DNA from: Kitasatospora herbaricolor
GTDB taxonomy: Bacteria; Actinomycetota; Actinomycetes; Streptomycetales; Streptomycetaceae
Direction of reading: 5' to 3'
Length of the DNA: 64,000 nucleotides
Assembly (NCBI RefSeq): GCF_030813695.1
Contig: NZ_JAUSVA010000002.1
Span: 2,418,001 to 2,482,000 of the forward strand
Below are positions 8,453 through 19,474 of the stretch, one piece after another; within the stretch, counting starts at the first letter, position 1, and the number at the start of each line of letters is the position of its first letter. The position numbers and the translations under genes were made by a program. Below the pieces are notes generated by a model. The model had not been told where the DNA came from, searched no databases, and saw nothing but the letters and a program-made list of their open reading frames with translations.

Positions 8453-8981
8453 GGGCTACCTCACCTCTCGGCCGCCGGGAGTGACGGGTCGTTCACTGAC
8501 TGCACGTTCACTGACTGCTCGTCCGCCGACCGCCACCGGTCCGCCGACTGCTCGCCCACCGGCCGGCGGGCGCCCGTGGACGGGTCGTCCACCGACGATG
8601 CGCGGGCCGACCGGGCCTCGTCCGTACGGGTGACCGGGCCCGCGCTGCCCGGTACCGCGGGGCCGCGGATTCCCGGGCACCGCCGGACGATCAAGAGTAC
8701 TGCCCGCCGGAGGGCCCGCGCAGCCGGATGGCGGACCGTGAGACGAAACGGACCGGTCGTCCCGCTCGTCCCAGCCGCCCCACGGACACCCGTTCGGGCG
8801 AACAAGTGGCGAATGGACCATAGCTCGGACGGGGCGTCGGGGAGGATGGCGACTGTGCCGTGCGTCACGGTACGCGACAGCCGCACATGCCCGGCCCCCC
8901 GGCCGGGCAGAAGCCGGGAGGCGCTGGACCGAGGCCGGAGAGATCGTCAGTTCCCGCTATTACCATAGAAGTTGAGGACTT
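8453..8981. other. Divergent promoter region between the HEPN gene and glgX
   Basis: This 529-base gap has no convincing gene. It holds two copies of GTTCACTGACTGC at 8491-8503 and 8506-8518 (period 15). It also holds the palindrome GTTCG-GG-CGAAC at 8792-8803, followed by GGACCATAG. The second motif is partly shared with the region before treY. Promoters for both flanking genes must lie here. Confidence 0.5.
8491..8518. repeat. Two tandem copies of a 13-base unit, period 15
   Basis: GTTCACTGACTGC is repeated exactly after a 2-base spacer, about 40 bases before the HEPN gene start. It could be a direct-repeat binding site for a regulator of that leftward gene. The 15-base period does not fit the 11-base PHO box of Streptomyces. 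Confidence 0.55.
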
Positions 8982-11168
<2,187 letters not shown>

Positions 11169-11304
11169 GCCGGCCGCCGGCGGCACCGGGCCGCCCGGCG
11201 GGCCGCCGCGCCCTCCGGGCGCCCGGGCGGCGCGGCCCGGACGGTTCACCCGTTCGCCCGACAACGGGCCATAGGCACGGGCCACGGCGGGTAGGTATGG
11301 ACTC

Positions 11305-13830
11305 ATGACCTCACCCGCCGAGCCCGCGCAGCCACGCCCGGCCGGTGACGGCCCGGCCGGGGCCGTCCAGCCCCCCACCGCCAGCTACCGGCTCCAGCTG
11401 CAGCCCGCCTTCACCCTGCGCGACGCCACCGCCGCCGTGCCCTACCTGGCCGCGCTCGGCGTCTCCCACCTGCACCTGTCCCCGCTGCTGGAGGCCACCG
11501 CCGGCTCCACCCACGGGTACGACACGGTGGACCACAGCCGGGTCAGCGAGCAGCTCGGCGGCGAGGAGGCGCTGCGCGAACTGGCCGCCGAGGCCCGCCG
11601 GCACGGCCTGCGGCTGATCGCCGACGTGGTGCCCAACCACATGGCCGTCCCCGTCCCCGAGCAGCTCAACCAGCCGCTCTGGCACGTCCTGCGGGACGGT
11701 CCGGACTCCCCCTACGCGCGCTGGTTCGACATCGACTGGGCCGCCCAGCCGGGCCCGGTGGACGCCCCCGGACGCGGCCGGCTGCTGCTGCCGCTGCTCG
11801 GCGGCCGGCTCGGCGGCGTGCTCGACGAACTCACCGTCGACGGGGACGTGCTGCGCTACCACGACCACGCCTTCCCGCTGCGGCCGGGCACCGAGGGCCT
11901 CGCCCTGCCGGAACTGCTGGAACGCCAGTGGTACCGGCTCGCCTGGTGGCGCCTGGCCCGCACCGAGCTGAACTACCGCCGGTTCTTCACCGTGAACGAC
12001 CTGATCGCCGTCCGGGTCGAGGTCCCCGAGGTCTTCGAGGCCACCCACGGCACGCTGCTGCGGCTGCACGCCGAAGGACTGCTGGACGGGTTCCGGATCG
12101 ACCACCCGGACGGCCTGGCCGACCCGCGCGGCTACCTGCGGCGGCTCGCCCGGGCCACCGGCGGCGCGTACACCGTGGTCGAGAAGATCCTCACCGGCGA
12201 GGAGGAGCTGCCCGCCGACTGGCCGTGCGCCGGCACCACCGGCTACGACGCGCTGCGCCGGATCGACGGCGTGCTGACCGACCACGCCGGGGCCGGCCGG
12301 CTGACCACCGCCTACCAGCGCTTCCTGGACGGCTCGGACACCCCGGGCGCCGGCGCCGGTCAGCCCTGCGCCGACCCGCACCCGGCGGCGGCCGCCGGCC
12401 GGCGCGGCCGGGCGCAGCTCACCGCCGAGCGCGGGGAGCTGGCCGCCGAGGTGGACCGGCTGGTCCGCCTCGCCGAGCGGATCTGCGCCGCCGAACCCGA
12501 ACTGGCCGACCACGCGCCCTGGGAGCTGCGCGAGGCGCTGCACCGGATACTGACGGCCTACCCCGTCTACCGCCCGTACGTGCGCCCCGGCGAGCCCGCG
12601 CCGGAGGCCGCCGCCGAACACCTGCGGACGGCGCTGGCGCAGCGGGGCGACGCGCCCGGCGGTCCGGCCGCCGACACGCTGGAGCTGGTCGGCGCGCTGA
12701 CCCTGGGCCGGCTGGGCAGCAGCTCCGAGAAGGACGAGTTCTGCGTCCGGTTCGCGCAGACCGCCTCGGCCGTGGCCGCCAAGGGCGTCGAGGACACCGC
12801 CTTCTACCGCTTCAACGCGCTCACCGCGCTGAACGAGGTCGGCGGTGAGCCGGCCCGGCCCGGCGTCGCCCCCGCCGACTTCCACGCCTGGTGCGAGTAC
12901 GTCGAGCGGCACTGGCCGCACACCATGACGGTGCTCTCCACCCACGACACCAAGCGGAGCGCCGACGCCCGGGCCCGGCTCGCCGTGCTCGCCGAGCAGC
13001 CCCGGGCCTGGGCCGACGAGGCCGCGGCCTGGACGACCGCCGCCGGGCCCTGCCCCGACCGCAACACCGCCTGGTTGCTCTGGCAGACCCTGGTCGCGGC
13101 CTGGCCGATCAGCCCGGAGCGGCTGGTGGCGGCGCTGCTCAAGGCCGCCCGCGAGGCCAAGCTGCAGACCTCCTGGACGGCGCCCGACGCCGCCTTCGAG
13201 CAGGCCGTCACGGACTACGCGCACGCCGTCTACGGCAACCCCGGGCTGCTCCCCCGGATCGAGGGCCTGGTGCGCGCCATCGCCCCGTACGCCCGGGCGA
13301 ACACTCTCGGCGGGGCCCTGCTGCACCTGACCGTGCCCGGGGTGCCGGACCTGTACCAGGGCAGCGAGGAGCCGCTGTACACGCTGGTCGACCCGGACAA
13401 CCGGGCGCCGGTGGACCTCGGCGCGCTCGCCGTGCGGCTGACCGACTCGGCCTCCGGGCGGCTCTCGGAGCCGCCCGGCCCGGCCGGCGACCTGGCCCGG
13501 GAGAAGCTGCATCTGACCACCACCGCGCTGCACCTGCGCCGCGAGCGCCCGCTCGGCGGCTACCGGCCGCTCGGCGCGCACGGCCCGGCCGCCGCCCACC
13601 TGCTGGCCTTCCGGCGGGGCGCCGACGTGATCACCGCCGTCACCCGGCTCCCGTACGGGCTGGAGCGGTCCGGCGGCTGGCGCGAGAGCACCCTCGACCT
13701 GCCCGCCGGGCCCGGCCCGTGGACGGACCGGCTGACCGGCCGTGCCTTCGAGCCCGGGCCCGTCCCGCTGGCCGCCCTGCTGGAGCACTACCCCACCGCC
13801 CTGCTGACCCGCCCCCAGGAGCACGCGTGA
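11305..13830 (+). CDS. treY: Maltooligosyltrehalose synthase
   Basis: TreY rearranges the reducing-end alpha-1,4 bond of a maltodextrin into an alpha,alpha-1,1 bond. The 841-residue protein opens with the TreY-typical SYRLQLQPAFTLRDA. It then shows the GH13 motifs DVVPNHM, DGFRIDHPDGLADP (nucleophile Asp), VVEKIL (acid Glu) and STHDTKRSADAR. The family is usually somewhat shorter; the extra length sits in Ala/Gly-rich inserts around residues 345-375. The stop overlaps the GTG of treZ by four bases, so the two are translationally coupled. A motif shared with the glgX upstream region lies at 11241-11275. Confidence 0.96.
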   Translation: MTSPAEPAQPRPAGDGPAGAVQPPTASYRLQLQPAFTLRDATAAVPYLAALGVSHLHLSPLLEATAGSTHGYDTVDHSRVSEQLGGEEALRELAAEARRHGLRLIADVVPNHMAVPVPEQLNQPLWHVLRDGPDSPYARWFDIDWAAQPGPVDAPGRGRLLLPLLGGRLGGVLDELTVDGDVLRYHDHAFPLRPGTEGLALPELLERQWYRLAWWRLARTELNYRRFFTVNDLIAVRVEVPEVFEATHGTLLRLHAEGLLDGFRIDHPDGLADPRGYLRRLARATGGAYTVVEKILTGEEELPADWPCAGTTGYDALRRIDGVLTDHAGAGRLTTAYQRFLDGSDTPGAGAGQPCADPHPAAAAGRRGRAQLTAERGELAAEVDRLVRLAERICAAEPELADHAPWELREALHRILTAYPVYRPYVRPGEPAPEAAAEHLRTALAQRGDAPGGPAADTLELVGALTLGRLGSSSEKDEFCVRFAQTASAVAAKGVEDTAFYRFNALTALNEVGGEPARPGVAPADFHAWCEYVERHWPHTMTVLSTHDTKRSADARARLAVLAEQPRAWADEAAAWTTAAGPCPDRNTAWLLWQTLVAAWPISPERLVAALLKAAREAKLQTSWTAPDAAFEQAVTDYAHAVYGNPGLLPRIEGLVRAIAPYARANTLGGALLHLTVPGVPDLYQGSEEPLYTLVDPDNRAPVDLGALAVRLTDSASGRLSEPPGPAGDLAREKLHLTTTALHLRRERPLGGYRPLGAHGPAAAHLLAFRRGADVITAVTRLPYGLERSGGWRESTLDLPAGPGPWTDRLTGRAFEPGPVPLAALLEHYPTALLTRPQEHA

Positions 13831-15560
13831 CCGAGTACGAGGTCTGGGCCCCCGAGGCCGAACGGGTCGACGTCGAGGTGGAGGGCAGCCGGTTCCGGCT
13901 CGCCCCGGACCCGGCCCGCGCGGGCTGGTGGCGCGGCCTCGCCCCGGCCGGGGACCACGCGTTCCGGCTGGACGGCGGCCCGCCGCTGCCCGACCCGCGC
14001 TCGCGCCGCCAGCCGCTGGGCCCCGACGGGCCGAGCCGGGCCGTCGACCACGACGCCTTCCGCTGGTCGGACACCCCGTGGCACGGCCGCCCGCTGCCCG
14101 GCGCGGTGCTGTACGAGCTGCACGTCGGCACCTTCACCCCGGCCGGGACCTTCGACGCGGCCGCCGAGCGGCTGGACCACCTGGTGGAGCTCGGCGTCGA
14201 CTTCGTCGAGCTGATGCCGGTCTGCCCCTTCCCCGGCCGCTACGGCTGGGGCTACGACGGGGTCTCGCTCTGGGCGGTGCACGAGCCCTACGGCGGCCCC
14301 GAGGGGCTGAAGCGCTTTGTCGACACCGCTCACCGCAAGGGCCTGGGCGTGATCCTCGACGTGGTGCACAACCACCTCGGCCCGTCCGGCAACCACCTGC
14401 CCGCCTTCGGCCCCTACTTCACCGACCGCCACCACACCCCCTGGGGGTCGGCGGTCAACCTGGACGCCCCCGGCTCCGACGAGGTACGGGACTACCTGAT
14501 CGGCAGTGCGCTGGCCTGGCTGCGCGACTACCGGATCGACGGGCTTCGGCTCGACGCCGTGCACGCCCTGGTGGACGACCGGGCCCTGCACTTCCTGGAG
14601 CAACTCGCCGCCGAAGTCGACCGGTTGGCGGTGACCGGCAACCGCGAGCTGTTCCTGGTCGCGGAGTCCGACCGCAACGACCCGCGCACCACCGACCCCC
14701 GCCGGGCCGGCGGGCAGGGCCTGGCCGCGCAATGGAGCGACGACTTCCACCACGCCCTGCACACCACCCTGACCGGCGAGTCCCAGGGCTACTACGCCGA
14801 CTTCGCCGCCGAGCCGCTCGGCGCCCTCGCCAAGGTGCTCACCCGGGGCTGGTTCCACGACGGCAGCTGGTCCTCGTTCCGCGGCCGCCACCACGGGCGT
14901 CCCTTCCCGCCGTCGTACGGGCACCGGCTGCTCGGCTACCTGCAGACCCACGACCAGATCGGGAACCGGGCGCTCGGCGACCGGCTCTCCGCCACCCTCA
15001 CCCCGGGCCGACTCGCGGCCGGCGCGGCCCTGGTGCTGACCTCGCCGTTCACCCCGATGCTCTTCATGGGCGAGGAGTGGGGCGCCGGCACCCCCTGGCA
15101 GTACTTCACCGACCACACCGACCGGGAGCTGGCCGAGGCCGTCCGGCGCGGCAGGCGCCGGGAGTTCGCCGAGCACGGCTGGCAGGCGGACGAGGTGCCG
15201 GACCCGCAGGCCCCGGGGACGGTCCTGGCCTCCACCCTGGACTGGAGCGAGCCGACCCAGCACCCGCACGCCGAACTCCTCGACTGGTACAAGCTGCTGC
15301 TGCGGCTGCGGCGCACCCACCCGGAGCTCTGCGACCCGGACCTGGCCGCCGTACGGGTGGACCACGACGAGCAGCTGCGGTGGCTCGTGGTGCACCGCGG
15401 GCCGTACCGGATCGCGGTCAACCTCGGCGCGCAGGGCCCGCGTTCGGTGCCGCTGGGGGCCCCGTACGGCGGGACGCTGGCGGTCTTCGGGCAGTGCGAG
15501 GCGGACGGGGACTCACTGGTGCTGGCCCACGACAGCACGGCGGTGGTGCGGACCGGCTGA
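13827..15560 (+). CDS. treZ: Maltooligosyltrehalose trehalohydrolase
   Basis: TreZ releases free trehalose from maltooligosyltrehalose made by TreY. The 577-residue protein has the N-terminal beta domain (EYEVWAPEAERV), then a GH13 barrel with ELHVGTFTPAGTF, DVVHNHLGPSGN, DGLRLDAVHAL (nucleophile Asp), VAESDRND (acid Glu) and QTHDQIGNRA. GTG 13827 overlaps the treY stop (GTGA) and has CAGGAG just upstream, so the start is well supported. Trehalose is a stress protectant and spore reserve in this family. Confidence 0.96.
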   Translation: MTEYEVWAPEAERVDVEVEGSRFRLAPDPARAGWWRGLAPAGDHAFRLDGGPPLPDPRSRRQPLGPDGPSRAVDHDAFRWSDTPWHGRPLPGAVLYELHVGTFTPAGTFDAAAERLDHLVELGVDFVELMPVCPFPGRYGWGYDGVSLWAVHEPYGGPEGLKRFVDTAHRKGLGVILDVVHNHLGPSGNHLPAFGPYFTDRHHTPWGSAVNLDAPGSDEVRDYLIGSALAWLRDYRIDGLRLDAVHALVDDRALHFLEQLAAEVDRLAVTGNRELFLVAESDRNDPRTTDPRRAGGQGLAAQWSDDFHHALHTTLTGESQGYYADFAAEPLGALAKVLTRGWFHDGSWSSFRGRHHGRPFPPSYGHRLLGYLQTHDQIGNRALGDRLSATLTPGRLAAGAALVLTSPFTPMLFMGEEWGAGTPWQYFTDHTDRELAEAVRRGRRREFAEHGWQADEVPDPQAPGTVLASTLDWSEPTQHPHAELLDWYKLLLRLRRTHPELCDPDLAAVRVDHDEQLRWLVVHRGPYRIAVNLGAQGPRSVPLGAPYGGTLAVFGQCEADGDSLVLAHDSTAVVRTG

Positions 15561-15583
15561 ACCGGGCCGGCGGGTGGGCGCAC

Positions 15584-15676
15584 GGGCCGGAAGGGCCAGG
15601 CCGGAAGGGCTCAGCTCCGGAAACGCGCAGGGCCGGAAGGGCTCAGCTCGGGAACGCGCAGGGCCGGAGGGGGTCA
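15584..15676. repeat. Tandem repeat of about 31 bases between treZ and the transketolase gene
   Basis: A unit starting GGCCGGAAGGGCTCAGCTC is present at 15599-15630 and 15631-15661, with a truncated third copy from 15662 and a partial one before at 15584. It lies between two convergent genes and may be a remnant of local slippage. No hairpin is obvious. Confidence 0.65.
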
Positions 15677-16582
15677 CGGCAGGAAGAGCGTGATCCGCTC
15701 CCGCAGCGAGCGGGCGTCCAGCCCGTAGGCGGCCAGGTGCTCGTCGATCGAGCCGTAGTGCCGGTGCTCCGCGCGGGGCACCCCGAGGCCGAGCACCCGG
15801 TGCGGGACCGCGGCCAGCGCCTCGTGCGCCTCGCGGTCCGAGGTGCCCGCCAGGTACGGCTCGACGATCACCACCTCGGCGGCGGCGGCGCCGGTGGCGG
15901 CCCGCAGGCCGGCCGCGTCGAACGGCCGGACACCGGCGGCGTACAGCACGGTGACGTCCATCCCCTCGGTGGCCTGCAGCACCCCGTCCAGCATCGGCCC
16001 GACCGCCAGCACCACGCCGCGCCGGCCCTCGCGGACGGTGAGGAACCGCCCCGGCACGACCGGCCGGGCGAGCGCGTTGCGGTGCGCCGAGAGCCGGAGG
16101 TAGACGTTGCGGTCACCGTCCGCCACGGCGTGCCGCAGCAGGGTCTCGGCCTCGTCCGGGTGGCCCGGCACATGGACCGTCCAGTCCGGCAGGGTGTCCA
16201 GCAGGGCGACGTCACCCGGCGCCATGTGGGTGCGCCCGCCGGCCGGCCAGTCGTACGAGCCGGCCGCGCTGACCAGCACCGCGCCGACGCCCTGGTGCAC
16301 CAGGTCCAACTTGACCTGCTCGAAGGGGCGTTCGATCAGGAAGCTGGCGAAGGTGTGCGCGATCGGGCGCAGCCCGGTCAGCGCCAGCCCGCCGGCCGCG
16401 CCGATCAGCAGTTGCTCCCGGATGCCGACGTTGATCACCCGGTCCGGGTGCCGTTCGGCGGCCGGGGCGAATCCGGCGGCGCTGATGTCGGCGAGCACCA
16501 GGGCCAGCCGTGGGTCCTCGTCGAGCAGACGGGCGGTCACGTCGAGGAAGCGGTCGCGCATGGTGTAGGTCGTGGTGGGCAT
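15674..16582 (-). CDS. Split transketolase, C-terminal (PYR/C) subunit
   Basis: The 302-residue protein corresponds to the second half of transketolase: the pyrimidine-binding domain (VINVGIREQLLIGAAGGLALTGLRP, with the conserved Glu for TPP activation) and the C-terminal transketolase domain (VVLAVGPMLDGVLQATEGMDVTVL, VVIVEPYL). It pairs with the N-terminal subunit 92 bases upstream on the same strand. Together they would move two-carbon units between sugar phosphates in the pentose phosphate pathway, or act in a related ketol transfer. Two-gene transketolases are often found in specialised or stress-linked pathways in addition to a full-length housekeeping tkt, which is not in this window. 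Confidence 0.9.
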   Translation of the reverse strand: MPTTTYTMRDRFLDVTARLLDEDPRLALVLADISAAGFAPAAERHPDRVINVGIREQLLIGAAGGLALTGLRPIAHTFASFLIERPFEQVKLDLVHQGVGAVLVSAAGSYDWPAGGRTHMAPGDVALLDTLPDWTVHVPGHPDEAETLLRHAVADGDRNVYLRLSAHRNALARPVVPGRFLTVREGRRGVVLAVGPMLDGVLQATEGMDVTVLYAAGVRPFDAAGLRAATGAAAAEVVIVEPYLAGTSDREAHEALAAVPHRVLGLGVPRAEHRHYGSIDEHLAAYGLDARSLRERITLFLP

Positions 16583-16674
16583 CGCAAGTCCCTTGCATGG
16601 TGGGGGGGATCGGGGCAGGAAAGGAGGGGGAGCCGGGCCGGGTGGGCCGGTCCGGCGGGGCAGGGCGGGCGGGC

Positions 16675-17406
16675 TCAGGACTCCTTGGGCTCGACCCGGG
16701 CGACCACGGCGTGCGGGCGGCCCGGGTGGGCGGCGGTGAAGGCCGCGTGCAGCGCCTCGTGGTCGCGGCCGTCGACGGTGGCGGTGGACCAGCCCTCGGC
16801 CTCGAACCGGGCCGCGATCCCGCCCCGCCAGCCGTGCGTGGCCGAGGAGTTGTCGATCACCACCACGTGCAGTCGGTCCAGCCCGGACGCCCCGGCGAAG
16901 GCGACCGCCTCGTGGTTGGACCCCTCGTCGAACTCCGCGTCGCCGAGCAGCACCCAGACCGCCGGATCGGTGAGCCCCTGGGCCCGCAGTCCGAGGGCGG
17001 TGCCGACGGCGAGCGGCAGGCCGTGGCCCAGTGAGCCCGAGCCGATCTCGGCGCCGGGCACCAGCAGCCGGTCCGGGTGGTGGCCGAGCGGCGAGTCGTA
17101 CGCGCCGAAGCTGGACAGCACGGCCGGGGAGAGGAAGCCCTTGGCGGCCAGCACCGCGTAGTAGGCCATCGGGCCGTGGCCCTTGGAGAGCAGGAAGCGG
17201 TCACGGTCCTGGCGCCCGAAGGTGGCGGGGCCGACGTCCAGCACCCGGTCGTAGAGCACCCACAGGACGTCCAGGGTGGAGGTGGCGGCCGGGCCGTGCT
17301 TCTCGGCGCCGGTCATCAGGGCCATCAGGGCGGGCAGGTCCTCGAAGCCGTACCCCTGGTGCAGGTGCGGCCGGTGCTGCGGAGAAATGGTCTTCGTCGC
17401 GGTCAT
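16675..17406 (-). CDS. Split transketolase, N-terminal (PP) subunit
   Basis: The 243-residue protein is the TPP diphosphate-binding half: LLSKGHGPMAYYAVLAAKG, GSLGHGLPLAVG, and the GD-to-N cofactor motif (GDAEFDEGSNHEA ... VVIDNSS). ATG 17406 is preferred over an in-frame TTG at 17421. The reason is that a minus-strand promoter (TTGACT, 19-base spacer, GACGAT) ends only 6 bases before this ATG, which predicts a leaderless mRNA. The TTG would lie inside the promoter. The C-terminal subunit follows in the same operon. The SoxR-type gene lies divergently upstream. Confidence 0.9.
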   Translation of the reverse strand: MTATKTISPQHRPHLHQGYGFEDLPALMALMTGAEKHGPAATSTLDVLWVLYDRVLDVGPATFGRQDRDRFLLSKGHGPMAYYAVLAAKGFLSPAVLSSFGAYDSPLGHHPDRLLVPGAEIGSGSLGHGLPLAVGTALGLRAQGLTDPAVWVLLGDAEFDEGSNHEAVAFAGASGLDRLHVVVIDNSSATHGWRGGIAARFEAEGWSTATVDGRDHEALHAAFTAAHPGRPHAVVARVEPKES

Positions 17407-17412
17407 GGAAGG

Positions 17413-17443
17413 ATCGTCCAACTTGAAGCCAACTTCAAGTCAA
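17413..17443 (-). promoter_or_regulatory. MerR-type promoter of the transketolase operon with SoxR-box-like operator
   Basis: An exact 8-base inverted repeat, ACTTGAAG (17421-17428) and CTTCAAGT (17433-17440), has a CCAA spacer. On the minus strand it lies between TTGACT (17443-17438) and GACGAT (17418-17413), spaced by 19 bases. An over-long spacer occupied by a dyad is the hallmark of MerR/SoxR-activated promoters. The core AAGTTGGCTT differs by one base from the AAGTTGACTT of SoxR boxes. Regulation by the adjacent SoxR-type protein is inferred. Confidence 0.65.
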
Positions 17444-17460
17444 GCGCTAGAGTGACCCGC

Positions 17461-17949
17461 ATGGGCCCGAACCGCCACGACCTCCTGACCATCGGCCAGC
17501 TCGCCGAGCGCAGCGGCCTCGCCACCTCCGCGCTGCGCTACTACGAGAAGCTCGGCCTGATCCACTCGGAGCGCACCACCGGCGGCCAGCGCCGGTTCCC
17601 CCGCGCCACCCTCCGCCGGGTCGCCTTCGTCCGCGCCGCCCAGCGGGTCGGACTCTCCCTGGAGGAGGCCCGCACCGCGCTCGACCGCCTCCCCGCTGAC
17701 CGCGCGCCCAGCACCACCGACTGGAGCGGCGTCGCCCGCTCCTGGCAGACCCGGATCGACGAGCAGATCGCCGACCTGGAGCGCCTCAAGGCCAAGCTCA
17801 CCGGCTGCATCGGCTGCGGCTGCCTCTCCATCTCGCGCTGCGCCCTCTACAACGCCGGCGACCGCGCCGGCGCGGCCGGCCCCGGCGCCCGCTACCTGCT
17901 CACCCGAGACCCCGGCACCGGCCCGGAGCCGCGCACCACCGAGGGCTGA
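17461..17949 (+). CDS. soxR: SoxR-type redox-sensing MerR regulator
   Basis: The 162-residue protein has a MerR winged helix at the N-terminus (LTIGQLAERSGLATSALRYYEKLGLI), a dimerisation coiled coil, and a C-terminal cluster C116-x2-C119-x-C121-x5-C127 that matches the [2Fe-2S] site of SoxR. In actinobacteria SoxR senses redox-active compounds such as quinones and activates a small regulon. ATG 17461 is 20 bases from a dyad shared with the divergent transketolase promoter, so autoregulation and control of the neighbour are both likely. The tail after the cluster (YNAGDRAGAAGPGARYLLTRD) is longer than in the enteric protein, as in Streptomyces SoxR. Confidence 0.92.
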   Translation: MGPNRHDLLTIGQLAERSGLATSALRYYEKLGLIHSERTTGGQRRFPRATLRRVAFVRAAQRVGLSLEEARTALDRLPADRAPSTTDWSGVARSWQTRIDEQIADLERLKAKLTGCIGCGCLSISRCALYNAGDRAGAAGPGARYLLTRDPGTGPEPRTTEG

Positions 17950-18095
17950 CGGCCGCCCGCGCCCGGCCCGCTCCCGTGGCGGCCGGGCGGCGGGCCGGCC
18001 CGGTTCGGCACCGGCTCGGTGAAACGCCCCACGCCCCGCCCCGGCTCCCGCCTATGCTGCCGGGGACAGGGTGGATCACCGACGGGGGAACCTTC

Positions 18096-18947
18096 ATGAC
18101 CGGCCATCAGGACATCGCGGCGCAGGCGGGCGCGGACCAGGACGAGGTGCACCGGGTGCCCGCCGACCTGCGCCCGGAGATACCGCACCCGGCCCGGATG
18201 TACGACTACTACCTCGGCGGCAAGGACAACTTCCCCGCCGACCGCGAGGCCGCCGAGAAGGTGCTGGCGCTCAGCCCCCTGGTGCGGATCAGTGCCCTGG
18301 CCAACCGGGCCTTCCTGGGCCGGGCGGTGCGCCACCTCGCCGAGCAGGGCGTCACCGAGTTCCTGGACATCGGCACCGGCATCCCGACCGCCGGAAACAC
18401 CCACCAGATCGCCCAGCAGGTGCACCCGCAGGCCCGGGTGGCCTACCTGGACAACGACCCGATCGTGCTGGTGCACGGCCGGGCGCTGCTCGCCGCCGCC
18501 AGCAACGGCAGCGCCACCGTCGTCCAGGCCGACCTGCGCGATCCGGACGCCGTCCTCGCCACCCCCGAGGTGCGCCGGCTGCTCGAACCGGGCCGGCCGG
18601 TGGGGCTGCTGCTCTTCGCCGTCCTGCACTTCGTCGACGACAAGGACGACCCGCACGCGATCGTCCGCCGGCTGGTGGACGCCCTGCCCCCGGGCAGCCA
18701 CCTGGCGCTCTCGCACGCCACCGGGGACTTCACCTCGCCCACCGCCGCCGCCAAGGGCCCGGCGATCTACCGCGCGGCCAGCGCCCAGCTGACCATGCGC
18801 ACCCGCCAGGAGGTGCTCGGCTTCTTCGACGGCCTGGAGCTGGTGGAGCCCGGGCTGGTCACCGCCCCGCTGTGGCGGCCCGACCGGGCTCCGCAGCCGA
18901 CCGACGGCGAGGTCGCGATCTGGGCCGGGGTCGGCCGCAAGGCGTGA
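18096..18947 (+). CDS. SAM-dependent methyltransferase, DUF574 (Methyltransf_19) type
   Basis: The 283-residue protein is of the streptomycete DUF574 family. It has the family opening (HPARMYDYYLGGKDNFPADREAA), a SAM-binding glycine motif FLDIGTGIPTAGN near residue 90, and ARVAYLDNDP for the ribose-binding acidic residue. Streptomyces genomes hold many paralogues with unknown acceptors, often near developmental or regulatory genes. ATG 18096 follows GGGGGAA by about 6 bases. It stands alone between soxR and the VOC gene. Confidence 0.88.
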   Translation: MTGHQDIAAQAGADQDEVHRVPADLRPEIPHPARMYDYYLGGKDNFPADREAAEKVLALSPLVRISALANRAFLGRAVRHLAEQGVTEFLDIGTGIPTAGNTHQIAQQVHPQARVAYLDNDPIVLVHGRALLAAASNGSATVVQADLRDPDAVLATPEVRRLLEPGRPVGLLLFAVLHFVDDKDDPHAIVRRLVDALPPGSHLALSHATGDFTSPTAAAKGPAIYRAASAQLTMRTRQEVLGFFDGLELVEPGLVTAPLWRPDRAPQPTDGEVAIWAGVGRKA

Positions 18948-19038
18948 CGGCGGGGCCGGTCCGGCGGTGTCGCCCCCGTCGGTCCCGCTCCGGTCACCGG
19001 TCGGTTCCCCGCTCCGGCGGCTGTGGCACGATCGGCTG

Positions 19039-19425
19039 ATGGCTCACATCGGACTCACCACCCTGCTCGTCCGCGACTACGACGAGGCGATCGCCTTCTA
19101 CGTGGACGCCGTCGGATTCGAACTGCGCGAGGACACCCCGCGCGGGGACGGCAACCGCTGGGTGGTGGTCGCCCCGCGCGGTTCGCGCGAGACCGGGCTG
19201 CTGCTGGCCCGGCCGGCCAAGCCGGAGCAGCTGGCCCGGATCGGTGACCAGACCGGCGGCCGGGTCGGCCTGTTCCTGAACTCGGACGACTTCGAGGCCG
19301 ACCACCGCCGGATGGCCGCCGCCGGGGTGACCTTCCTGGAGGAGCCCCGGCACGAGGCGTACGGCTCGGTGGCGGTGTTCGAGGACCTCTACGGAAACCG
19401 GTGGGACCTCATCCAGCCGCGCTGA
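19039..19425 (+). CDS. VOC (glyoxalase/bleomycin-resistance fold) protein
   Basis: The 128-residue protein contains one pair of beta-alpha-beta-beta-beta modules of the vicinal oxygen chelate fold, from IGLTTLLVRDYDEAIAFYVDAVGF to VAVFEDLYGNRWDLIQ. One metal-ligand-like Glu lies near FEDLYGNRWD, but a His at the first position is not evident, so catalysis is uncertain. Members range from glyoxalases to antibiotic-binding proteins. There is no operon context to refine it. Confidence 0.85.
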   Translation: MAHIGLTTLLVRDYDEAIAFYVDAVGFELREDTPRGDGNRWVVVAPRGSRETGLLLARPAKPEQLARIGDQTGGRVGLFLNSDDFEADHRRMAAAGVTFLEEPRHEAYGSVAVFEDLYGNRWDLIQPR

Positions 19426-19474
19426 GCGAACCAGCCGCGCCCAGTGACGGCGCCGGCCCCGGTGGCCCGGCCGG

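Noticed and set aside
8491..8518. PHO box or start of a CRISPR array
   Set aside because: The period is 15 bases, not the 11 of a PHO box, and only two copies exist with a 2-base spacer, so it is not a CRISPR.
11241..11262. PHO box upstream of treY (GTTCACCCGTT)
   Set aside because: One good GTTCACC unit is present but the next 11-base unit does not match, so PhoP control is not supported.
17407..17421. TTG start at 17421 for the N-terminal transketolase subunit
   Set aside because: It lies within the predicted promoter, between dyad and -10. ATG 17406 needs no extra assumptions.
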